Assembly (NCBI GenBank): GCA_033980235.1
Contig: CM067075.1
Location: forward strand, 31,485,385 to 31,549,384
DNA length: 64,000 nucleotides
Direction of reading: 5' to 3'
Source of the DNA: Diadema setosum
Taxonomy: Eukaryota > Echinodermata > Echinoidea > Diadematoida > Diadematidae
Position numbers and translations under genes: made by a program. Under the pieces are notes generated by a model. It was not told the DNA's origin, did not search any database, and saw only the letters and a list, made by a program, of their open reading frames with translations. Positions 1 through 11,124 of the stretch are shown here, in pieces; position 1 is the stretch's first letter; every line of letters begins with the position of its first letter.

Positions 1-1150
1 CGATGGACTGTACAATAGAGAGAAACAGAGAGAGTGGTGAAGAAAATTTAATGAAAAATAACAAGAAAAACATAGTCCACATTTTGAGAATTCAGGGGAA
101 GAAATGAGTTAGTGCAAATGTGTAGTTTGCGTACACGTTAGGCTTTCGGTTAGCTATGAACTTCCATCGTTGATGGCGCTGTAGTGCCGAATGGAATAGG
201 AAACTCACATTTTGATACTTTTCAGAGACATGCTTTGAAGTACATGTCGTTTGTTTTCATTCAGTTAATTGTTTATTAAAGCAACTTGTTTAGTCCTTCC
301 TTCTGAATAGTTCGTTTGTCAGTATACTGCTCTTTTTGTTGTACACTCTACAAAACGTAGGAAGACTGCGAGAAACCACAGATAAAACAGAAATACAGTC
401 CTTTAAGCCTGACCAGATCCAGAGAGCTGACGAACGTTACATCTGATTTGATTTCTTTAGTGCTTGGTGTACAAAAAAAAAATAAAAGAGAGAAAATGTC
501 ATCAAAATTATTCCAAGCCACAGAGCACAATGGGGAAAATTCAGAAAATTATGAATGCTATTCCTATGCACATCCAGGAACTTCATTTCAACTTGTTACT
601 GCTTCTTTTAGACGCGGCAGTGTGGGGATTCATGGGTGGGATATGGGGAAAACTAAAAGAAAAAAAAATATGAATGCTCTACTTCCAGCAACTTCATTTC
701 AACTTGCTATGTACACACTGCTTTTTAAAGACTCGGCAGTGCGGGGACTAATGGTGCCCAGAGTCATTCGCTACCCATCACAGAGTATTGATCAAGAAAC
801 GCCATGCAGTAACATCTGGCATGATGTAGAAAAACTCGGACTAACAAAGAGATTTGTCCCTGTTTGTGGACTAACAGCACATGATGAAAAACAACAGCGC
901 CCTCTGAAGGAAGTAATGAGTATAAAATGTGTATCTGGCCACCGCACATTACATTACGACTTTCGGTCGCACGACTGACCGACCTCGGATCTGAAATAAA
1001 CAAACGTGTTTATTCTGAGGCTATTGTGATTTACTTCGGATACAAAGTCGGTCAGTCGTGCGACCGAAAGTCGTATAAAAAGCGTGCGATGGCCTTTTCA
1101 TGATATTTGGGCATCAAACGAAATTCTAGTCAAGAGATATTTCCACTCAC
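1..1150. other. Gene-free left edge (probable intron of the CUB-lectin gene)
   Basis: No convincing exon is seen on either strand. The minus-strand lectin gene at 1151-6896 still needs a final exon carrying the end of its lectin fold, and I could not find it here, so this is probably intron. Two diverged direct copies of a ~120-bp segment lie around 555-645 and 675-755; both contain 'cttcatttcaacttg' and a later 'ggcagtg.gggga' stretch. The plus-strand open frame across 448-978 is low complexity and lies over these repeats, so I do not call it a gene. Confidence 0.5.
955..1075. repeat. Perfect 29-bp inverted repeat (hairpin or tiny MITE)
   Basis: Positions 955-983 and 1047-1075 are exact reverse complements (29/29), separated by 63 bases. 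The arms contain 'tttcggtcgcacgactg' and its complement. The arms do not extend outward and no clear target duplication is visible. It could be a small non-autonomous DNA transposon or a hairpin; function unknown. Confidence 0.8.
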
Positions 1151-1244
1151 TTGGAGTAGACCACCTCGGTGCCGTCGGACCACGAGCCGCTGTCATCCAG
1201 CCCGATCCAGGGAGGAGTCCCTGACGTCAGATTCGAAATTTGTT
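1151..1244 (-). CDS. Exon 6: C-type lectin core (WIGL motif)
   Basis: The acceptor 'cttacag' ends at 1245 and the donor 'TCCAA|GTGAGTGG' is at 1150. It encodes the CTLD core motif WIGLDDSGSWSDGTEVVYS. The phase fits exon 5 exactly (G+AA makes Glu). It ends with two overhanging bases, so at least one more coding exon must follow to the left. Confidence 0.88.
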
Positions 1245-2238
1245 CTGTAAGATTCCAGTGGGGAAGATTCAAAGATGGATTTCATTCTCTGTAAATCTTT
1301 CCGACTTCAATACATCTCAAACTGTTTGTTTGTTTTTGTTTAGTTTTTGTTTTTGTTTTTTAATGCATGAATTCGGCCCACGTCAGTCGTCACCCATACA
1401 TCATAAATATGCGTCAAAAAAAAAAAAAAAAAAAAACAAAACTGTCAGGCGTGGCATGAGAACCATCGCCTGAAACTTAATGTCTCATGTTCGCTCATAC
1501 ACATGGGTAAAATATTTTTCTTAAATTTTCATACAAATATATGGCAAGCAACACCGAAGAAATGGCTTTATGTGGTGTTGAAGTAATAATTATAATATGT
1601 AATGATACCTGCGCTTTATGGAAATTGGTGTAAAATCGAAAACATTTTTCTAGGGTCGCAGGTGAAATTCTATAAAAAGTGCCAAAAAGGCCTATATAAG
1701 AAAAGAACAAAAACAGAAGAAAAGTTGTGAGGTTGTTTGCGTTGGATATTCCCATTTTGTGACATGGTGAAAAATTCGAGTTTATAAATTTTGACTTTAC
1801 ATAATACTCTCTTTATTTAATCACAGTCAGCTTCACCATGAACGGAGTCTAAAAAGCACTTGGGCCTTGAGGTCACTCACCTTTCAAAAAATTGTCCTCA
1901 TTTTCGCTTGATATGGAAGCGAGGAAGCCACCTGCATAGCCACATTGTTCGAGGGCGTCCTGCCAATAGAGCGGTGTCTCGAAGTATTTATAGCACTGAC
2001 CATCGTGTTCCCACCATCCATCTGGACACGTGTCGTTGACCTCTGTCAAAGTAAGTGAGTATGAGAGACGTGTAAGGTAAAAAGCAACGAAACATGCAAA
2101 TATCAACATAGCCTATGGCTATTCATCAATGCACAATGTGTATGATGTTCTCAGTTCTCACAGCCGTAGGTGGTGATGGGGAAAATTTTGGAGCTCACGT
2201 TATCATTATTATTTTTTTTATTATCATTATTATTATTA

Positions 2239-2311
<73 letters not shown>

Positions 2312-4169
2312 TTATTTGTCAAATTATGCATGAGCATAAAATCCATAGGTGAAATGCAGGGGAAATATACAACGGATTCCCGATGGTATTCAAAGCGTTG
2401 AGGGATGTTCACAGCTAAACCAGTACAGTATTCCAGATATAGATTTTTTTTTTAATGGGTCAATAATTAAAATGTGTTGACATAGTAGGTTTGCGGGAGA
2501 CTAATGGAGAACCCCCGTTATTTTATTAATGCATGGCAAATTTGTTGATGATCGCTATAATTATGAAAGAAAGGAGCGTATAGAAATTGACTCGCGGGAG
2601 GGGGATGATGTGGGACTGGCGCTCGTTTTATACCTACATCAAGCAACTTCCAACTATTCCTCCCCTCCCCCCCCCCCCCCCACACACACACAAACACACA
2701 CTCCTCACACACAGCAAATAAAAAGCCAGCAACGAATACAATGGTGGCGTTATCCTTCAATGTGAAAAAAACTACACATATTAACATGCAACTTTAAGAT
2801 AAAGACTCAGGCAAACGAATGTATAAAAATAGAAGGGATAGCCGACAAAAGAAGAGCAACAAAAAAAAAAAAAGCGGAAAGGACAGGCAAAACAATTTAA
2901 CAGTCAATCTTACCGTAATAAGAGTATTCAAGTTCGTACCCCTGCTCCGTCGTATCACCATTTGTTTTCCATTCGCAATAGAGACTGTTGGTACTGCTGT
3001 GAACTGAGAACGGTGATTCTTCACTGCAGATCTCAGTTATGGCCGGTGCCTCATGATTGTCACCTAGATTGGCAAGTGAAGAGACAGTATCGGGTGAGCA
3101 ACTGTTTAAAGGTATCGTATAGTTTCGGTTGCATGAGACCTAACTTCAGGTTTCTACTAGTTTTTGGGGGAGATATTATTGAGAAACCTCTTATGAAATA
3201 CAAAAGAGCATGCAATTCTAAGAGGGATGGATTCCGCGTATATTTTATTTTGATGAAAACTGAGGGTTTTGAAATGGGTGAGACATCCATAACAGAGGAT
3301 TCCTAATAGAAGGTGGGACACATCTTTTAATAGGATCGCTTTGTTTAAGTTTGTTTTTGGGAGTCTCAACAATTCCAAAACCGATTTTCATCTAATAAAA
3401 GTTGAATTCCTCTTAGAATGGCATGCTCTGTATTTTTTCATTAATGGTTTCTTGGTTTCTCGTATTAAGAAAGTTAAAAGTCCAATCCTCATCTCCACCA
3501 ATACTATACCATCCTTTAAGTCTATGCGTCATTTCGGTATTGTTGCTTTAAAGGTATCGTATATATTTGGTTGAGACCTAATTTCAGGTTTCTAACATTT
3601 GTTGGCGAGATAATGAGAAACCTCTTATGAAATATGAAAGAGCATGTAATTCCATGAGGAATTCAACGTTCATTTGATGAAAATTGGTTTTGAAATGGCT
3701 GAGATATATATCCAAAACAGAGCGATTCAATAAAGTGTGGGACCCATATTCTATTATACGATTGCTTTGTTTTACTTTGGTTTTGGATGTTTCAGTCAAT
3801 CCAAACCCGATTTTCATCAAATAAACTTTGAATTCCTCTTAAAATGGTATGCTCTGTACTATTTCATAAGTGTTTTCTTGGTATCTCACAAAAAGTTAAA
3901 AGCCCAATTCTCATCTCCACCAATATCCCTTTGGATGGTTTACTCTTATGATATGAAGACCGGATATTGCAAGGGACACGAATCGGTTGGTCCTCCACTT
4001 CCTTGGACATCCTTAATACTGGGAGAAAGTTTCAAGAAGAAGTAAACTTTAGAAAAAAAAAAACCCTCCCTGACACTCCTTAAGAAGACGTTTAATGAAT
4101 AATGAAAGATTGCATTTGCTGCAGTTGAAACGAAATCATTTCTCTATGTGTTTTTTTTCAACAGCACGC

Positions 4170-4225
<56 letters not shown>

Positions 4226-5901
4226 TGGGGGAAATCCAACGACGCCTTCAATTCTTTGCAAGCCCTGTAATTTACTCAGTGTTGAAAAACTCAATGGCGA
4301 CATTACCCACTCTTTAAATTACACTCTGTGTCACCTGATCATTTATCTGTAGTCATAGCAATTCCATGGTTGGAGCTGACGGCATTGAAAGGATTTTATG
4401 CATTCACTAGGCCTACATAGTCTTGGAATCTCGCAATATTGGTCAAGAACACCCACAGATCTCTATACACTATGATGTGGGGATACAAGACAGCTCGCTA
4501 TCATCAGATTATGGATTCCTATACATCCACGTACACACACGCCGTGACACAAACAAACATAGCAGAGTGCGTGTTTGTGTGTGTGTGTGTGTGTGCGTGT
4601 ACATGGTGTGTAAAAGTATATTAACGTTTCTCTCTAATCACAAGCGCAAATATTATGCAACGCCGTGATCTCGTTGTTTGAGCGATTGCAAATGTTGACA
4701 ATATGACTTTCTTGGACAGATAAGAATTCAAGAAGATGGATATGTCGTCTAGCATTTTCTCGAGGGTAATGACAGTTTTAATTAATGCAATAACCGTTTT
4801 TTAAGATGGAAACTCTAATCTCTTCATGAATAAAAAAAAAAAAAAAAGAAAGAGCATTTCTCATTCTGCTTAAGGAATACACAAAATAAATGGCGCCGTG
4901 TAAGGCCGCGATGTCTTCGATCGAGTTGCCAGCTTGCGTAACATTTTCTTCTGTGGGGAAAATTCGTTCGTGCCATGACGTTCCATTTATTCATGAATTG
5001 AAAAAGAAAAAGCATTTCTCATCTGCTTTATGAATACACAAAATAAATGTCGTGGTATAAGGCTGCGATGTCCTTGAGTTGCCAATTTGCGCATAACATT
5101 TTCTTCTGTGGGGAAAATTATGCTCGTTCGTGCCATGATATTCCCACTTGTCGTAGCATTGTCTGTTATTTTTTGATAAAAACAAAAGTCAGTTATTACT
5201 TCTTCATTCGAATTTGGAGATCACGTTGAAAACGATCAGAGCTACACTCCTCAGAACTCACCATCTCTGAAAAGTAGGATATCGTCGTCACAGCAGCAGG
5301 CGATCGATTGGTTGACGACCCTCACTTGAATTCTCCCCGTGTCCGTCGGGGCGACAATTTTGAAGAAGCACTCGTCATTATCGAGGTAATTCCCGGGCCA
5401 GTTTGGGGAGTAGATGGACTGCGTGTAATTCTTGGCCTCATACACGTACGGCGGATCGCTGCAATAGGCTGAAAAGCAATATCACCAGCAACAAACCATT
5501 AACACTTTTGGCAAACCGCATTTCTCTTAACAGAGAGTCAACATACAGGGTATTAATAAACTTAACAGTATTACTAACCGCATGACGTATACCATGAGGA
5601 TAGTGGGAGACATCCTATACAAACACGAGCATTGACGAGTGAAGAAAAAAAAACGACACAAAACGAAAATCAGGAAACGGAAACCCGGCTTTTGCTGTGT
5701 ATAGGCACATAGTTTATTCACAGTTGACGGAAAGAAACTTTATCAAAGAAAGTGGGCTAGTGAGTGAATTAGGAATGTGCTTGACATTGGGTTAGGGAAA
5801 CATTTCACACTAATTTTCTATGTAAAGGCAACTTTTCAAACACTCGCGCACACATAATCTATATAAGTATACGTGTAATGATGATGATGATGATGATGAT
5901 A

Positions 5902-5932
<31 letters not shown>

Positions 5933-6896
5933 GAAGAAGAAGAAGAAATTTAATGATGATAGTATATTATAACAAGGATGAACACTATTTTTCTTTCTTT
6001 CGATCCATCAAAATTCGGTGGCCAGAAAAAATAAGGAACTGACTGGAGAGAAAAAGACGAGAAAAGTGGAGGAAAATATGATCATTCACTAAAACGTCGA
6101 AACAATACCATTATGTAAATTAACATGTAATATATGCATGTCGAACTTGGCAGGTACATTGTATGATAAAGATCTTCAAATACCAAGTTTACTGTGTCTA
6201 TGATGCGAAATTAAGATCACTAAATTTAACATGACATTAAGTACTGAATTGAGGCATGCACGAACATATTTTTCCAAGACACTTACACACAAAATCATGA
6301 AATTATCATATCTAACAAAAGGGTACAGTATACTTACTTTACTTACTTCTCTGCAGATAGATAAAGTTTTCAAGACATGATATAATTTGGTGTCCCGACA
6401 TCTATATTTTTGTGGTCCCCTGCCACCTGGTCGCCTCATATATATCATAATCAAACATTGAATATATCAGTATAATTTACTACTTATATACATTGTATAT
6501 CTACAGGTAAGAGATTCAATACCTATCCTGACCGATCCTTGATCTTATTCTTTCAGTGACAAGTTATGCTATATGTCAAGTGGCTTTAAAGTGTATATAC
6601 TTAAAGTAACACTCTTAAAACTAAATAGTATATATATATTATATATATATATATAATGCAACCTGCTTTTCCCACCTCGGCCCTTCTGTGTCTTGTTAAG
6701 AATCATGTAACAATAAGATGAATGGTAACCATGGTAACTGCTGTGGGTTCCCTCACTACAAAGGTCAACGTGAATTCGTTTACTTGACCTAATCCGGAAG
6801 TATATGATTAGTATGAAAGTCGTTATCATTCTTACCTATACACGACGCCACGAAGTACGCTATCCACAGCAGGGAAAGATCGGTGAAGTAATTCAT
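1151..6896 (-). CDS. Secreted CUB and C-type lectin domain protein, 3' end off window (six exons found)
   Basis: Exons in transcription order are 6836-6896, 5262-5468, 4881-4950, 2914-3023, 1881-2042 and 1151-1244. Every junction keeps phase and has AG/GT borders. The product so far is about 234 residues: a signal peptide (~20 aa, MNYFTDLSLLWIAYFVASCI), a CUB domain (motifs SPNWPGNY, DDDILLFRDG, GYELEYSYY), then the first two thirds of a C-type lectin-like domain (CPDGWWEHDGQCYKYF; WIGLDD...WSDGT). CUB and lectin domains are extracellular binding modules, so the protein is probably secreted and may bind glycans or proteins, as invertebrate lectins in immunity or development do. The closing lectin segment (EPN/QPD-type and WND motifs) was not found and should lie left of position 1. 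The ligand cannot be predicted without it. The exon model was read by eye; the 4881-4950 donor is the weakest site. Confidence 0.85.
1881..2042 (-). CDS. Exon 5: start of the C-type lectin-like domain
   Basis: The acceptor 'ttactttgacag' has a long pyrimidine tract and ends at 2043; the donor is 'AAAG|GTGAGTGA' at 1880. It encodes VNDTCPDGWWEHDGQCYKYF and LEQCGYAGGFLASISSENE, the first disulphide pair and helix region of a CTLD. An in-frame ATG at 2109 could make this look like a separate signal-peptide gene, but that stretch is the intron's pyrimidine tract, and the phase match to exon 4 favours one CUB-CTLD gene. Confidence 0.85.
2200..2315. repeat. (ATT)n/(TTTA)n microsatellite
   Basis: Long simple repeat of att/atc triplets passing into attt tetramers, inside the lectin gene's intron. 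Long plus-strand frames across it are only runs of Ile/Leu. Confidence 0.95.
2914..3023 (-). CDS. Exon 4: C-terminal CUB segment
   Basis: The acceptor is 'gatctgcag' (AG at 3025-3024) and the donor 'TTACG|GTAAGATTG' at 2913. It encodes EESPFSVHSSTNSLYCEWK and then GYELEYSYY, the classic closing strands of a CUB domain (S.xN.L...W.......GYxLxY). The single overhanging G joins 'AG' of the next exon to make glutamate. Confidence 0.88.
3105..4060. repeat. Dispersed repeat family, copies 1-2 (intronic)
   Basis: Two or more rearranged copies share phrases such as 'tttaaaggtatcgtat', 'gagaaacctcttatgaaat', 'aaagagcatg' and 'caaataaactttgaattcc'. The same phrases return at about 21900-22700, so this is a dispersed family. 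Parts run in opposite orientations (for example 'cctcttatgaaatac' against 'gtacta tttcataag'), suggesting a fold-back element. Not coding. Confidence 0.65.
4175..4224. repeat. (TA)n microsatellite
   Basis: An uninterrupted run of about 25 TA units in the large intron between exons 3 and 4. Confidence 0.97.
4881..4950 (-). CDS. Exon 3: middle of the CUB domain
   Basis: The acceptor 'tccccacag' ends at 4951. The 70-nt exon reads on from the FRDG motif as EENVTQAGNSIEDIAALHG and ends '..TTTGT|GTATTCC'. Its length is exactly what is needed to join the phase-1 end of exon 2 to the phase-2 start of exon 4, and its place matches the 'LCG'-like strand before the last CUB strands. The GTATTC donor is weak, so this exon is an inference from phase and domain fit. 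A decayed second copy lies at 5038-5105. Confidence 0.7.
5038..5105 (-). pseudogene. Decayed tandem copy of CUB exon 3
   Basis: This copy has the same acceptor ('tccccacag') and donor ('GT|GTATTC') context as 4881-4950 and shares most bases, but it is 68 nt instead of 70, with an insertion and deletions that shift the frame (it reads EENVMRKLATQGHRS...). Including it would break the CUB domain and the phase. It sits in a ~155-bp tandem duplication (about 4845-4985 and 5000-5147) that copied the exon with its flanks. Confidence 0.7.
5262..5468 (-). CDS. Exon 2: N-terminal two thirds of the CUB domain
   Basis: The acceptor is 'cttttcag' ending at 5469 and the donor 'GATG|GTGAGTTC' at 5261. The 207-nt exon carries the CUB signatures: an early Cys, the Y-SPNWPGNY motif, the Cys of NDECFF, a hydrophobic beta strand (IQVRVV) and the acidic Ca-site-like DDDILLFRDG. 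It starts and ends in phase 1, the usual phase for mobile extracellular modules. Confidence 0.9.
5878..5946. repeat. (ATG)n/(AAT)n/(GAA)n microsatellite
   Basis: Consecutive trinucleotide runs, atg then aat then gaa, in the intron between exons 1 and 2. The rest of that intron (5470-6835) shows no coding or repeat signal I can name. Confidence 0.95.
6836..6896 (-). CDS. Exon 1: start codon and signal peptide
   Basis: ATG at 6896. Twenty codons form a short polar start followed by a hydrophobic stretch (LSLLWIAYFVASC), typical of a signal peptide. The donor is 'ATAG|GTAAGAAT' at 6835, leaving one overhanging base that combines with the next exon to give alanine. Confidence 0.85.
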
Positions 6897-7047
6897 CTTT
6901 AGTCACGTGATTGATGATTCTTCTTTAAGCGTCACAAAGCGACAAAATATCTGCAATATTCAGAGTGGAAATTCGATTGAACAACGTTGCTTTCACGAAA
7001 TGCCAGGTATACATGTAGCTACTCTATACAGATTACTAAGTTGTGGA

Positions 7048-7077
7048 TATTTATAGTCATGCCGTCATGCTGATTGG
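7048..7077 (-). promoter_or_regulatory. TATA and CCAAT boxes of the CUB-lectin gene
   Basis: On the minus strand a TATAAATA box lies at 7055-7048 and a CCAAT box (ggCCAATcag) at 7077-7073, about 20 bp further upstream. They are 150-180 bp upstream of the ATG at 6896, predicting transcription start near 7020. Both are good matches in the right order and orientation; transcription itself is inferred. Confidence 0.55.
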
Positions 7078-7080
7078 CCT

Positions 7081-8650
7081 GCCAAAACAGTGCCAGAAGA
7101 GGCTGTGATACATTTTTTTTTTCTTCACAATTATGATCATAACAAATTTCATACTTCCATAAGGAAGGTACCATCAAGGACATCACATTCTTGTCGTAAG
7201 GTGTATAATATTAAAGAAGGGAGATCCAAGAAAACGTCCCTGGTAAGCCAACCCAAAGATTTACAAATCCAGTTTCCCTTTGCCAAAGTGATGCTTACAC
7301 ACTGTATATTTACAGTATATGGACCATTACGTAAATACATAAATGACAATAGTATACCATAGCCTACCACAGCTCGCGTCTTAGATCACTAGCTACAGAT
7401 CATCCTCAAGCGATATTCTTGATCTCAATCTCGATCTTTTGGCAATTCATATTATCAAGAAGAAGCTATACACAGTATACGTCAATCATGGATTCAACAT
7501 GATACGACCAGCAAGATCAATCATTCTGGTGGTTGCTTTATCGGCGAACGGGGTGAATAAGGAATCTTCGACAACATAATAAACATTGAATGAGGAGTCA
7601 TTTCAATAATCATGAAGATGAGCGCGCATGATCATTAGAGTTATAAGGTGGAGGAATTACAACCGCGATTGGCACACCTTGTTCCCGCCTGCCTATCATA
7701 CTCCAAACGATGTTACCATAGCACTGTTCGCGGCTTGTGGAGGTGTTGCTTACCTGTGAGATGCGTTATAGACAGAGACTGGCAGGCGATCTGTCGGTAA
7801 AAACTGACGAAACCAGATGAAGCTAACGTACTAAGTCACTATCTGTAGCGGAAAATACATGACTGCAATAACACTGGTGACGTAGTTTCCATCATGGAAG
7901 TGATTGTGCAACACGATTCTGAGTGCTAATAAGAAAAAAGGAAGTAAACGCGTTGAGTTTTGCACCAGGAATAATAATGAATGCTGTCTGCAGCTGTATC
8001 CATTATACATGGTACGTATTGGCACGCTCTTTGAGACCACTGACTTAATTACCATATTGCGATGACGTCGCTACGTTGGTTCCGATTGTAATCGATTCGA
8101 TTGGGTAGTCAGAGATGAAAAGACTTTTGTGCACACAATCAGCTTTCCTTCTCTAGATGAGAAGCCATATGCTGTCAGACTCCATTTTTAGACCAGGGTC
8201 ATCTTTGAGTCTAGGCCTGCACACACAGATTAGCAATCCTTTTGCTAAGCACAGTGGGATGGTTGAAGTGTGTAAACTGTAAAGTGTGTGTGTGTGGGGG
8301 GGGGGGGGGGGGATGAATTCATTTTGATGTGATTTGCTTTAAATTATGTGATAATTATGTCATTCCCCGGCCTCTACCAGTTATTAGCAAATTTTGCTTC
8401 ACAGCAGAGAAGAGTGGCAGGCGTTCAAACGTTTTTGTTTACCATTCTCACTTTCACTTTCCGATCCCAGAATGATCACATTCCAGCTGCCGCTTGGTCC
8501 TAAGCTGAAATTTAAGAGTGAGGAGGTCCTGGTCCTTGGACTGAACACCTACCTATCATCACAACCATGCAGGACAGTTTGTGATCGAGACCGTTTCTCA
8601 TCGAGAACAAGTAGATGACGATGCCATCATTTATCTCGACAAGAGGAACT
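7081..8650. other. Gene-free region
   Basis: Only short random frames are seen, with a poly-G run near 8297-8312. Nothing supports an exon or an RNA gene. Confidence 0.5.
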
Positions 8651-8959
8651 TCACCCCAAAAATATATTAACTTTATAAGAAAGAAAAAATATTCCCTATA
8701 ACAGAAGGATACAAAATTGAAAAAAATCGGTAAGAAATAAGGAAGATATGATATTTTGAAATTTTACATATTTTCGAAAAACATATCTTGACCAGTCCTT
8801 ATCAATATTCAAATGAGCAAGTTGACCATGTCGAGCTCTCACAATTCTTCTTCAATTCATATACAGAAATAACAAAAATCTATTTCATAATTATGTATAA
8901 AAATGTAAAACTTGCCTTAAAACCATCCAAAATAAAAAGAAAACAAATATCAACTCTAA

Positions 8960-8961
<2 letters not shown>

Positions 8962-9015
<54 letters not shown>
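8962..9015. repeat. (TTGA)n microsatellite
   Basis: About 13 tandem ttga units, inside the fold-back element. Confidence 0.95.
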
Positions 9016-9258
9016 ACTTACTTACTTTTTTGTGCAATCTGGAAATTCTTTGTACATTGGATAGCACAACAAAACAAACATTGAATATACATCACAGGTC
9101 ATTATGCACCATAACAACACTGATAATATACATTAACCCGACATTGACAACCATACAAAAACTATTATCACTTTTATACAATTATTATTCAACTCATGAA
9201 TATATTCATTAATATCCTTTCGTGCATCATCTATATCTTGGTGTGATATGAGAACATA

Positions 9259-9785
9259 CACTGCAAAAAGTCCGGTGTTAAATAGTGAACACCGAGCTGG
9301 TGTTAAATTTTCGGTGCTCATTGGTGTTAAATTAACACCTACGGGTGTCATTTCCAAATTTTGAACTGTTTTTTGAAGAGTTTCTTAGTAACTGCACTTC
9401 TTGTTAATTTTTAATTAAACAAGACGATCAAGAATTTTACATTAAAATACTAGATTTTTGAAAAAATGTGAAAATAAATTTACACCAAAGTAACACCAGC
9501 TGGTGTGGTCCCTTATTGAAGCTGGACGGGTGTTAAACCATTGATATTAACACCAGCAAATATCAAATCAACACCATGTGGTGTCATTTTTGAATTAACA
9601 CCAGTACAGTGTCAAAATAACACCAGGTACAGTGTCAAATTAACACCACGAAGTGTCAGGTGAACACTTTTCAACACCATCACAGTGCATTTTTAACACC
9701 TGTGGGTGTGGTCCTTTATTGACGTTTGATCGGTGTTAGATTTAACACCCGTGGTGCTAAATCTAACACCGATGTTTTTACAGTG
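9259..9785. mobile_element. MITE with CACTG ends and TA target duplication
   Basis: The left end CACTGCAAAAAGTCCGGTGT is mirrored by the right end (reverse complement CACTGTAAAAACATCGGTGT), about 18/22 matches. TA flanks both ends (9257-9258 and 9786-9787). The interior is full of ggtgtta/taacacc boxes in both orientations, giving a strong tendency to fold. No coding capacity; consistent with a Tc1/mariner-type MITE. Confidence 0.8.
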
Positions 9786-9916
9786 TACTTTTACTTGTAT
9801 CAGCTAAAAATGTTTTTAAAAAAATCTGAATTTCATAATTTTATAACCTATTGATATATAATATACATGAAAAAATGTAAGGGTATGACATCATCAACTC
9901 GCTCATTTTAATATTC

Positions 9917-9959
9917 TGATTCTGATTCTGATTCTGATTCTGATTCTGATTCTGATTCA
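9917..9959. repeat. (GATTCT)n minisatellite
   Basis: About seven tandem copies of a six-base unit next to the right arm of the fold-back element. Confidence 0.95.
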
Positions 9960-10826
9960 TAAGGACTGGTCAAGAAATGTTCTCCGAAAAATATGAAATT
10001 TCAAAATGTCATATCTTCCGTATTCATTATCCGATTTTTGTCATTTTTTGTATTGTTCAGTAGAGAATGTCTTTCTCTTTCTTTTGAAGTTCATTTATTT
10101 TGGGGGATGATATAAAACGAGATCGTTTAGACTCGAAGGAGATTCGCTTTCCAAACCTTGAAATCCTCCGAGTCACTTACACCCGTGCTTCTCCTCATCC
10201 TCCTCCTCCTCCTCTTCTCGGTCGCCTTCTATTTTCTTCTTCTCGACCTCTTCCTTCTCCGTTTCCTCCTGATCCTTCCATGGAAGCTTGCCAATAGAAA
10301 AACAAATTTATGGAAAGTCAAGTTTAACAAACTATTTTCACTAGAATTGCATCTATATATCTATCTATATATGCAACCATTAAATGAAAAAGAGACTATA
10401 TTAGGTACTGATGTCAGAAGAATATCGCATCTCGATATTTACCCCTCAGACAATAACTTCAAAGGGAAACATTATTGTTCGTATTTATTGAACTGTTTTA
10501 ATAACTATATGATATATAATATATAATGATGACATTAAAGGGCAGGGTTTTCGATGTTCATATTATTTTGAATGCATTAAACCATTTGGAGAATACTGAG
10601 GAAATTGCGTTGTTGCTTCGATCCACTCATTGGCATTTATTTTGATTGAGATGTCTTCCTGCCATTGTGGCATTATACAGAGCTTCAAAATCCTTTGTAT
10701 TCTTCTTATTCTATACAGTGTATATATCGTGACCGTTTTCAATATGTTTCTCATGTTTTAATGGCTTGATGGTGGGTCTAGATAACCAGTCAATTTGAAC
10801 ATGGGGATGAGTTTCACTTCCAGTTG

Positions 10827-11124
10827 ACCGTGCTGCCTGAGTGCAGTGATGTTAAAATAGATTGTCTCTGTCAAATCCGAGTAGCTGGTAAATCATGTTT
10901 CATTTCGAGTTTACATCATTGCATTTATAATCTTCTTTACTCAAAGTCTTTCAGTATATGCCACGAAACTTGAACACCGTGCTGCCTGAGTGCAGTGATG
11001 TTAAAATAGATTGTCTCTGTCAAATCCGAGTAGCTGGTAAATCATGTTTCATTTCGAGTTTACATCATTGCATTTATAATCTTCTTTACTCAAAGTCTTT
11101 CAGTATATGCCACGAAACTTGAAT
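10827..11124. repeat. Recent 149-bp tandem duplication
   Basis: 10827-10975 is repeated almost exactly as 10976-11124 (starting 'accgtgctgcctgag', ending 'acgaaacttga'). The near-identity means a very recent duplication, or an assembly artefact. No open frame of interest crosses it. Confidence 0.95.

Larger units (their letters stand above)
4845..5147. repeat. Tandem duplication containing the CUB exon
   Basis: Two diverged direct copies (about 4845-4985 and 5000-5147) share 'gcatttctcat', 'gaatacacaaaataaatg', 'taacattttcttctgtgggg' and 'cgttcgtgccatga'. The copies differ by small indels. Confidence 0.8.
8653..10107. mobile_element. Fold-back element with ~154-bp inverted arms
   Basis: The arms 8653-8806 and 9955-10107 are reverse complements at roughly 75-80% by eye. 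They share 'ttgaccagtccttat' against 'ataaggactggtcaag', and 'tttgaaatttt.cat' and 'aaaaatcgg' segments. The interior holds a tgat microsatellite, a nested MITE (9259-9785) and a gattct repeat beside the right arm. No transposase is visible, so this is a non-autonomous or degraded DNA element. Confidence 0.65.

Noticed and set aside
448..978. 176-codon plus-strand open frame
   Set aside because: Low-complexity sequence over two diverged direct repeats; no domain, no splice context, no coding signature.
1873..2109. Stand-alone lectin gene starting at the ATG at 2109 with its own signal peptide
   Set aside because: The apparent signal peptide overlaps a strong acceptor pyrimidine tract ending at 2043, and the exon phase matches the CUB exon at 2914-3023 exactly.
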